A DNA stretch of 34,462 nucleotides, from assembly GCA_965371445.1 (NCBI GenBank), contig CBDUYN010000106.1, positions 1-34,462 of the forward strand, written 5' to 3'. Below the pieces are notes generated by a model. That model was not told where the DNA came from. It saw only the letters and a list, made by a program, of their open reading frames with translations, and did no database searches. This DNA is from DASWIG01 sp965371445. GTDB taxonomy: Bacteria; Acidobacteriota; Thermoanaerobaculia; Multivoradales; J023. This document shows positions 28,898 through 34,462 of the stretch, in pieces. Positions within the stretch are counted from its first letter, which is position 1. Every line of letters begins with the position of its first letter. A program made the translations under genes and the position numbers.

Positions 28898-29935
28898 GTG
28901 GAGACGCTTCGCATCCTCGTCGGTGAGCTCGCCTGGCCCCCCGTCCTGCTCACGACCGCGGCGGTCGTCTTCCTCGCCGCCGTACGCTCGCCGTGGCCCT
29001 GGACCCGTTTCGGCGGTGCCCTCCTGGCCCTGGCGGCGACGGCGGCCGCGGCCGCCGTGTTGTGGAAGGCGCCTCTGCGCCACCTCGTCCTGGCGCCGGA
29101 ACGGCTCCCCGTGGCCATCTTGCTCCTGGGAAGCGGTGCCGCGCTGTGGCTGGCCCTCCACCAGGCCCACGGCGCTACGCCGGCGGAGGAGGAGGACACA
29201 AGCCGCGGCTTCACTCGGGGTGAGCTCCTGGCTGCGGGCTTCGCCGTCGTCCTGGTGGCGGTCCTGGCGTTTACGATCGGCGCGCCGCTCGCCGAGATCG
29301 CCGATCCCGAGCGGCCGCCGGAACCCTTTTCGGCTCCGTGGTTCCTCCTCGGCCTTGCGGAAGTGGGGGTTTTTTTTGATCCGTGGGTTTCCGCCCTCCT
29401 CCTGCCGGCGGTCTTCCTGGCGGGCCTCGTGGCTCTGCCCTACTTCGACATCTCCCCCGAAGCGCCGCGCCTCGACTTCGCGGAGCGCCGCGAGGTGGTG
29501 ATTTTTTTTCTCGCCGTCGTCTTCCTCCTGGTCCTTTTCCCGATGGCGAGCGGCACGTTCCTGCGTGGCGCCCGCGGCGAGCCCGCCGCGCCTTTCTCCA
29601 CCTGGCGCTCGGCGGAGCTCGTGGTGCCGCAGGCGCTTTCCGAGCGTATGTGGGGCCTCGTGACGACCCAGCCGCCGCGCAGCCTATGGCTGCGGGAGCT
29701 ACCGCCGGCGGTTCTGCTCGTCCTTTACTTCGTCCTACCGCCGCTGGTGCTGCCACGCTGGGGCCCGACGAAGGCCGTTTTTGGCCGCTACCAGACGCAC
29801 CTCGGCCACCGGCGGTTCGCCGGCGCCATGGTCTTCGCCCTGGCGCTGGGCCTCGTGCCGCTCAAGATGTATCTGCGCTCGATTTTTGCCATCGCCTATT
29901 TCTTCGACCTGCCGGAGCTGGGGTTCGGCTTCTAG
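28898..29935 (+). CDS. Cytochrome b C-terminal-like (subunit IV-like) membrane protein
   Basis: A 345-aa protein with about eight to nine hydrophobic segments. The first 110 residues are extra membrane helices not seen in ordinary subunit IV. The quinol-site-like motif lies in PEPFSAPWFLLGLAE (about residues 140-155), corresponding to the PEWY region, and the last third (GRYQTHLGHRRFAGAM, KMYLRSIFAIAYFFDLPE) is conserved in alternative cytochrome b proteins. The start is GTG at 28898 with AAGGAGA upstream. It is tightly spaced between the b6-like gene and the octahaem cytochrome, so all three probably form one respiratory complex moving electrons from quinol to periplasmic cytochromes. Confidence 0.8.
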   Translation: METLRILVGELAWPPVLLTTAAVVFLAAVRSPWPWTRFGGALLALAATAAAAAVLWKAPLRHLVLAPERLPVAILLLGSGAALWLALHQAHGATPAEEEDTSRGFTRGELLAAGFAVVLVAVLAFTIGAPLAEIADPERPPEPFSAPWFLLGLAEVGVFFDPWVSALLLPAVFLAGLVALPYFDISPEAPRLDFAERREVVIFFLAVVFLLVLFPMASGTFLRGARGEPAAPFSTWRSAELVVPQALSERMWGLVTTQPPRSLWLRELPPAVLLVLYFVLPPLVLPRWGPTKAVFGRYQTHLGHRRFAGAMVFALALGLVPLKMYLRSIFAIAYFFDLPELGFGF

Positions 29936-29949
29936 GACCAGGAGCTACG

Positions 29950-32595
29950 GTGCATCGAAAGCAACTCGTCCCGGCGGCGCTCGTCCTCGCGTTTCTGGGC
30001 CTCGTGATCGCCGAGCAGGCGCGTCCGTGGAAGCGGCTGCAGGCCGAGTGGCGTAGCTTCCAGATCGAACGCCTCCGCGGCGAGATCGACGCCGAACGCC
30101 TGCGGATTGACGCCGAGGAGCTCGACGCCGAGCTCGCAACGGCGCGCCGCCGCTTTGACGACAGCCGTGCTGTCGTACGCCCTCTCGACAAAGAGATCGC
30201 CCGTGCCGAGCACGCCGGGCGCTGGGCCCAACGCGATCTCGCCCGGCTGCGCGAGCAACGGCGGCGCTTCGCCGTGGAGGACGAGGATCGCGCCATGGCT
30301 CTGGATCAGGAGATCCGCGACCTGCGCTCGCGCCTCGAGGCGGCGCTCCTCGACGAACGTACCGCCGCCGACCGTCTGGCCGAGCTACGCTCGGAGCTCA
30401 CCCTCGCCGAGCAACGCTGGGCCGCCGAGACCGAGACCTTGAGGGACCTCGAATCTCGCCTCGCCGGGCTGGAGCGGGGCTTCCTGTGGCGGGTACCGGT
30501 GCTGCGGGGGCTCGATGGGTCACTCACCGTCCACGAAGTGGCCCCGGACGGATTCTTCATTGAGTCTCCGGTCGGACGCCTGGAACGTCGCGACCGCTGC
30601 GTGACCTGTCACCTGGGAGCCCTCGGGGAAAGCGGCGAGGAGGTACCGCCTCCCTTCGCCGGACACCCCAGGTCCGACCTCTACGTGGGGGAGGCCTCGC
30701 CCCATCCCTACTCGCGCTTCGGTTGCACGGTCTGTCACGGCGGAGAGGGCCGTGCGACGGACTTCGTCCGCGCCGGACACCGCGGCGCGGGTGGGTCGCA
30801 AGAGCCCATCCTGCCCCTTTCTTTCATCGAGGTCGGCTGCGCCCGTTGCCACAGCGGCGAGGTCACGACCGAGGCCGGTGTGTCGCTCGAGCTCGGCCGG
30901 CAGACGGTCCTCAAAATGGGCTGTGCGGGCTGCCATGAGATTGACGATCCGTCGGTTCGTGACGCCGTCAAGAGCGGCCCTCCCCTCGGACGGATCGCCG
31001 CCAAGACGAGTCCCGGCTGGACCTTCCGCTGGATCCTCGAGCCGCGGCGGTTCCGGCCGACGACCTGGATGCCCCATCTGCTCGGCACGGCGGAGGAGGC
31101 GACGAGGCAAGCGGAGGTCCGGGCCATGGTGCGCTACCTGTGGGCGCGCTCCGCGGAGCCGTCCTTTCCCGAGCCCCCGGCGGGCGACGGCGCCGCTGGT
31201 GAGGCGCTTTTCGCGCAGCTCGGCTGTAAGGGCTGTCACCTCCTGGAGGGCGCCCTCACCCGCGAGGACGTCTTCCCCGAGCTCGAGCGCCTGCACGGTC
31301 CCAACCTGGCACGGACCGGCAACAAGGTGAGCGCGGCCTGGCTCTACGCCTGGCTGAGGAACCCCCGCGCCTGGCGCGCCGACACACCGATGCCGAGCCT
31401 GCGCCTCGACGAGCGCGAGGCGGCGGACCTGACGGCCTTCCTCATGGCGAGCCGGGAGGCGTCCTGGGAGGAGCTCGAGCTGCCGCCGGCCGATCCGGCG
31501 GCCCGCGACGAAGCCGTGCGGCGCTACCTGGAGGAGGAGGAGACGATCGCGGAAAGCCTCCTACGGTTCGACGCCATGAGCGCCGACGAGGAAGACCTCT
31601 ACCTCGGCGAGCGGGCGCTTCGCGCCTACGCCTGCGCCGGCTGCCACGAGATCCCCGGCCTTGAAGAGGCGTCGCAGGCCGGCCCTCCGCTCGGCGCCGT
31701 CGGGCGCCGGCCTCAGCGCCTGCTCGACGAGCAGGACGCCGAAGCGCTGGTGCATCCCTCCGGCCTTCGCGGCGTGCCCGACTACGGCCTCGCCCGGCGC
31801 GAGGCCGAGGCCCTGCGGGTGACGCTCCTCGCCTGGCGCGACGCCGAAGTCGACGCTTCGCGCCGGGCCGAGCAAGGGGAGCAGGCGCGCGCTCTCGCGG
31901 CCGGACGCCGGCTCCTGTGGCGTTTCGGCTGCCTCGGCTGCCACCAGCTGGACGGCCGCGGCGGCGCCCTGGCCCTCGCCAAGCCGGAACCTCCCGGGCT
32001 GACCTCGGTGGGAGCCCGGCTGCGCTCGTCGTGGCTTTTCGCCTACCTGAACGATCCGGGGAGCTTCCCCCGCCGGCCGTGGCTGCGGCTGCGGATGCCG
32101 AGCTTTCACCTCGAGGCCGGGGAGGCCAACGACCTGGTGCAGTTCTTTGCCGCCCACGACGGCGAGCCTCTTTTCGTCAGCGAGCCGCCGGCCCCGGAGA
32201 GGGTCGACGTCGAGGTGGGCCGTTCGGTCGCCGTCATCCTGCAATGCAATCGCTGCCACCAGGGCTCGCCGGAGGCGGCGAACCTGCCGCCTTCGGCTCT
32301 GGCACCGTCGTACCGTGGAGCCCGGCAGCGGCTGCGGCCCGACTGGGTGGTGGACTGGATCCTCGGTCCCGAAAGCCTGATTCCCGGCACCGCCATGCCC
32401 CTGAGCTTTTCCTCCGGAGAGGAGGGCACGCCCGACTCGTCGTTTCTCGTCGCCGCGGTCTCGGCGCCGATGTTCGAGCCGCAGCTGCAGAGCCTCTTGC
32501 CGCGTTTCGCGTCGGAGGAGGAGCTCCATGCCTACTTGAGCGACTCGCGGCGGGTGGCGTCGGCGCTGCGCGACTACCTCTGGACGCTGGAGTGA
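29950..32595 (+). CDS. Membrane-anchored coiled-coil octahaem c-type cytochrome
   Basis: An 881-aa protein. An N-terminal hydrophobic anchor (VPAALVLAFLGLVIA) is followed by a long charged coiled coil (about residues 25-178) and then eight CxxCH haem sites, first Cys at residues 217, 259, 297, 325, 426, 562, 661 and 766. Four Met-Pro segments (TTWMPHLL, DTPMPSL, RLRMPSF, GTAMPLS) look like distal Met ligands of class I cytochrome domains. The start is GTG at 29950 with AGGAG 5 bases upstream; the same frame is open far upstream but that part overlaps the cytochrome b gene and is a shadow. It should lie in the periplasm, anchored to the membrane, as electron acceptor of the split cytochrome b. 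The coiled coil is unusual for such a cytochrome and may mediate oligomerisation or span the periplasm. Confidence 0.9.
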   Translation: MHRKQLVPAALVLAFLGLVIAEQARPWKRLQAEWRSFQIERLRGEIDAERLRIDAEELDAELATARRRFDDSRAVVRPLDKEIARAEHAGRWAQRDLARLREQRRRFAVEDEDRAMALDQEIRDLRSRLEAALLDERTAADRLAELRSELTLAEQRWAAETETLRDLESRLAGLERGFLWRVPVLRGLDGSLTVHEVAPDGFFIESPVGRLERRDRCVTCHLGALGESGEEVPPPFAGHPRSDLYVGEASPHPYSRFGCTVCHGGEGRATDFVRAGHRGAGGSQEPILPLSFIEVGCARCHSGEVTTEAGVSLELGRQTVLKMGCAGCHEIDDPSVRDAVKSGPPLGRIAAKTSPGWTFRWILEPRRFRPTTWMPHLLGTAEEATRQAEVRAMVRYLWARSAEPSFPEPPAGDGAAGEALFAQLGCKGCHLLEGALTREDVFPELERLHGPNLARTGNKVSAAWLYAWLRNPRAWRADTPMPSLRLDEREAADLTAFLMASREASWEELELPPADPAARDEAVRRYLEEEETIAESLLRFDAMSADEEDLYLGERALRAYACAGCHEIPGLEEASQAGPPLGAVGRRPQRLLDEQDAEALVHPSGLRGVPDYGLARREAEALRVTLLAWRDAEVDASRRAEQGEQARALAAGRRLLWRFGCLGCHQLDGRGGALALAKPEPPGLTSVGARLRSSWLFAYLNDPGSFPRRPWLRLRMPSFHLEAGEANDLVQFFAAHDGEPLFVSEPPAPERVDVEVGRSVAVILQCNRCHQGSPEAANLPPSALAPSYRGARQRLRPDWVVDWILGPESLIPGTAMPLSFSSGEEGTPDSSFLVAAVSAPMFEPQLQSLLPRFASEEELHAYLSDSRRVASALRDYLWTLE

Positions 32596-32644
32596 CGGCC
32601 CTTGCCACCACTCGGCGGACGTAGGCTTTCCGGGAGTTTCCAGG

Positions 32645-32650
32645 TATACT
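32645..32650 (+). promoter_or_regulatory. TATACT -10-like element directly upstream of the aminotransferase
   Basis: TATACT ends 6 bases before the ATG at 32657, so a transcript from it would start at or next to the start codon. No Shine-Dalgarno sequence is visible there, which would fit leaderless translation. The -35 region is weak. Confidence 0.3.
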
Positions 32651-32656
32651 GTCGCG

Positions 32657-34384
32657 ATGACAAACGCACTGGTCGAGACCGTCCGCAACTCCCTCGTCGG
32701 CGACGATCGGGCCATTGCCGGACCCTTCGGCCCGCGGCGGGTGACCTACGCCGACTACACGGCGTCGGGACGCTCGCTCAGCTTCATCGAGGACTTCATC
32801 CGCAACGAGGTGTTGCCGCTTTACGCCAACACCCACACGGAGACGTCAGGGACGGGCCTCCAGACCACGCGCTTTCGCGAGGACGCCCGGCGGATCATCA
32901 AGCGGGCGGTGGGCGGCGACGACGACGACGTCGTGATCTTCTGCGGCTCCGGGGCCACCGCCGCGATCCAGAAGCTGATCGACATCCTGAACCTGCGCTT
33001 GCCGCGCGAGCTCGACGCGCGCTACGACCTCCTCGGGCGGATCCCGCCCGAGGAGCGGCCGGTGGTCTTCATCGGGCCCTACGAGCATCACTCGAACGAT
33101 CTGCCCTGGCGCGAGTCGATCGCCGACGTCGTGACGATCGACGAGGACGCCGACGGCCTGATCGACCTTGTCCAGTTGGAACGGGAGCTGGTGCGCTGGA
33201 AGGCGAAGCCGCTCAAGATCGGCAGCTTCTCGGCCGCCTCCAACGTCTCCGGGATCCGCTCGGAGACCCGGCGCATCGCCAAGCTCCTGCACCTGCACGG
33301 GGCGCTCTCCTTCTGGGACCTGGCCGCCGCCGCCCCCTACGTCGGCATCGTGATGAACCCGGGGGACGACCCCCTGGAGGCCAAGGACGCCATCTTCCTC
33401 TCGCCCCACAAGTTCGTCGGCGGACCCGGTACGCCCGGGGTCCTGGTGGCCAAAAAAAAGCTGTTCAAGAACCGGGTGCCGGTGGTCCCGGGCGGCGGCA
33501 CCGTCTCCTACGTCAACGCCCTCGACCACCGCTACCTCGACGACCCCGAGCACCGCGAAGAGGGCGGGACGCCGGCGATCGTCGAATCGATCCGCGCCGG
33601 CCTCGTCTTTCAGCTCAAGGAAGCGGTGGGGGCCGAAGCGATCGAGGAGTTGGAGCGAACGTTTATCACCCGCGCCGTCGCCTCGTGGAACAAGAATCCC
33701 AACCTCCGCGTCCTCGGCAACCTCAAAGCGCGGCGGCTGTCGATCGTCTCCTTTCTCGTTCGCCACGATGAAGGTTTCCTGCACCACAACTTCGTCGTGG
33801 CGCTTCTAAACGATCTTTTCGGCATCCAGGCGCGCGGCGGCTGCTCCTGCGCCGGCCCCTACGGTCACCGTCTCCTGGGAATCGATCTCACGACCTCGCG
33901 GGAGTTCGAGCGCGAAGTCCTGCGCGGCTCGGAAGGGATCAAGCCCGGCTGGGTACGGGTCAACTTCAACTACTTCATCTCGGAGACGGTCTTTGACTTC
34001 ATCCTCGCGGCCGTCCACCTGGTGGCCAAGGAGGGCTGGAAGCTCCTGCCGGGCTACCGCTTCGACCCGGCCACCGCCCAGTGGCACCACCGGGGCGGAC
34101 GGGCCGGCAAGCCCATGCGCCTCGACGAGATCACCTATCGCTCCGGCAGGATGGAGTACGCCGAGCACCATGCGACGGAGCCCGAGTCGGCCCTCGGCGG
34201 CTACCTCGAAGAGGCGAAGCAAATCCTGGCCGAGGCCGGGAAGGGCGAAGACATGACGGAGGAGGCGCCGGAGCTCTCCGCCGACTTCGAGCACCTGCGC
34301 TGGTTCCCGATGCCCGGCGAGATCCTGCGCGAGCTCGAGGGCAAGGAGCACGCGCCGCCCGCCCCGGACCTGATCCATCCCTAG
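32657..34384 (+). CDS. Class V aminotransferase / cysteine desulfurase-like PLP enzyme
   Basis: A 575-aa PLP-dependent enzyme of aminotransferase fold type I, class V. The Schiff-base lysine is K252 in SPHKFVGGPGTPG; TETSGTG and the SGATAAIQKLID cofactor-binding segment come earlier. GGCSCAGPYGHRLLGID places Cys396 and Cys398 where desulfurases carry their catalytic Cys. Classic SufS/IscS proteins are about 400 aa; this one has an extra C-terminal region of about 120 residues (DPATAQWHHRGG...PAPDLIHP). I recall long class V proteins of this type in several phyla without a proven reaction. No sulfur-carrier or Fe-S genes are near. The ATG at 32657 is well placed, but without an obvious ribosome site. 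Confidence 0.85.
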   Translation: MTNALVETVRNSLVGDDRAIAGPFGPRRVTYADYTASGRSLSFIEDFIRNEVLPLYANTHTETSGTGLQTTRFREDARRIIKRAVGGDDDDVVIFCGSGATAAIQKLIDILNLRLPRELDARYDLLGRIPPEERPVVFIGPYEHHSNDLPWRESIADVVTIDEDADGLIDLVQLERELVRWKAKPLKIGSFSAASNVSGIRSETRRIAKLLHLHGALSFWDLAAAAPYVGIVMNPGDDPLEAKDAIFLSPHKFVGGPGTPGVLVAKKKLFKNRVPVVPGGGTVSYVNALDHRYLDDPEHREEGGTPAIVESIRAGLVFQLKEAVGAEAIEELERTFITRAVASWNKNPNLRVLGNLKARRLSIVSFLVRHDEGFLHHNFVVALLNDLFGIQARGGCSCAGPYGHRLLGIDLTTSREFEREVLRGSEGIKPGWVRVNFNYFISETVFDFILAAVHLVAKEGWKLLPGYRFDPATAQWHHRGGRAGKPMRLDEITYRSGRMEYAEHHATEPESALGGYLEEAKQILAEAGKGEDMTEEAPELSADFEHLRWFPMPGEILRELEGKEHAPPAPDLIHP

Positions 34385-34401
34385 CGCGGCTTCGCTTCTT
34401 C

Positions 34402-34446
34402 GCGGGCTTTAGCCCGCAACGCTGGGAGCGCCGGCGTCCCGCCGGC
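34402..34446. repeat. Two palindromes after the aminotransferase gene
   Basis: GCGGGCT-TT-AGCCCGC (34402-34417) and GCCGGCG-TCC-CGCCGGC (34430-34446) lie 18 bases after the stop codon. The first could act as a weak terminator, though no T-run follows. The second has the same core as the element inserted in the methylase gene (816-912) and resembles the repeats at the left end of the window. Confidence 0.6.
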
Positions 34447-34462
34447 CGTGGGGGACGAAGTC

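Noticed and set aside
29383..29949. Upstream extension of the octahaem cytochrome frame to 1070 aa
   Set aside because: The extension overlaps the cytochrome b C-terminal gene, is Arg/Ala/Pro-rich, and a GTG with a good ribosome site followed by a membrane anchor exists at 29950.

Overview
The window is high-GC (about 65-70% in most genes), densely coded, and contains no tRNA, rRNA or CRISPR array that I can see. The mix of genes (an alternative cytochrome b / multihaem cytochrome c cluster, a lipoprotein sulfatase-like hydrolase, a benzoate-CoA-ligase-family enzyme, a protein with nine SDHE-type repeats, many small palindromic repeats) suggests an Acidobacteriota-like or deltaproteobacterial/myxobacterial-like soil or sediment bacterium. 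This is inference from gene content; no phylogenetic marker is present.

Left third (1-15.4 kb, mostly minus strand): a large, partly decayed anti-phage defence island. In transcription order it holds a giant DEAD-helicase / DUF1998 / Vsr-like-nuclease protein (15399->10081), a UvrD-type helicase remnant that lacks its Walker A half and is joined out of frame to the giant gene, an orphan antitoxin, a plus-strand RHH/MazF toxin-antitoxin pair, a SNF2-family helicase resembling DrmD with a one-base frameshift, and an Eco57I/PglX-type adenine methylase resembling DrmMI. The last two overlap by one base (TGATG). The methylase is the most interesting gene. Its target-recognition segment lies in a sharply AT-richer block, and its C-terminus carries four tandem winged-helix-like repeats, with a palindromic repeat element inserted in frame between the first two. 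The set looks like the accessory pair of class 1 DISARM combined with a DruE-sized helicase instead of separate DrmA/DrmB/DrmC. It may be a composite, undescribed or decaying system.

Middle (15.6-19.7 kb, plus strand): an acyl/aryl-CoA ligase, a membrane acyltransferase (3 bases downstream) and a lipoprotein of the sulfatase / alkaline-phosphatase superfamily. They may act together on a cell-surface molecule.

19.7-24.6 kb: a rearranged region. A collapsed partial copy (19697-19927) of the downstream ATPase/ATP-grasp locus replaces the tail of a small unknown gene. Next comes a 42-bp tandem array (about 15 units) that switches orientation in the middle. After it lie a DUF4276/TOPRIM-like gene and an OLD/AAA15-type ATPase (minus strand), a probable second, PARIS-like defence pair, and then an ATP-grasp ligase.

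Right (24.7-34.4 kb): housekeeping and respiratory genes. These are a DUF1232 membrane protein, a membrane-anchored protein with nine SDHE-type repeats, a Glu/Leu/Phe/Val dehydrogenase, a split cytochrome b (N-terminal haem-binding part, then a C-terminal quinol-site part), a membrane-anchored coiled-coil octahaem cytochrome c, and a 575-aa class V aminotransferase. The window is bordered at both ends by the same kind of GC-rich palindromic repeats found inside the methylase gene.
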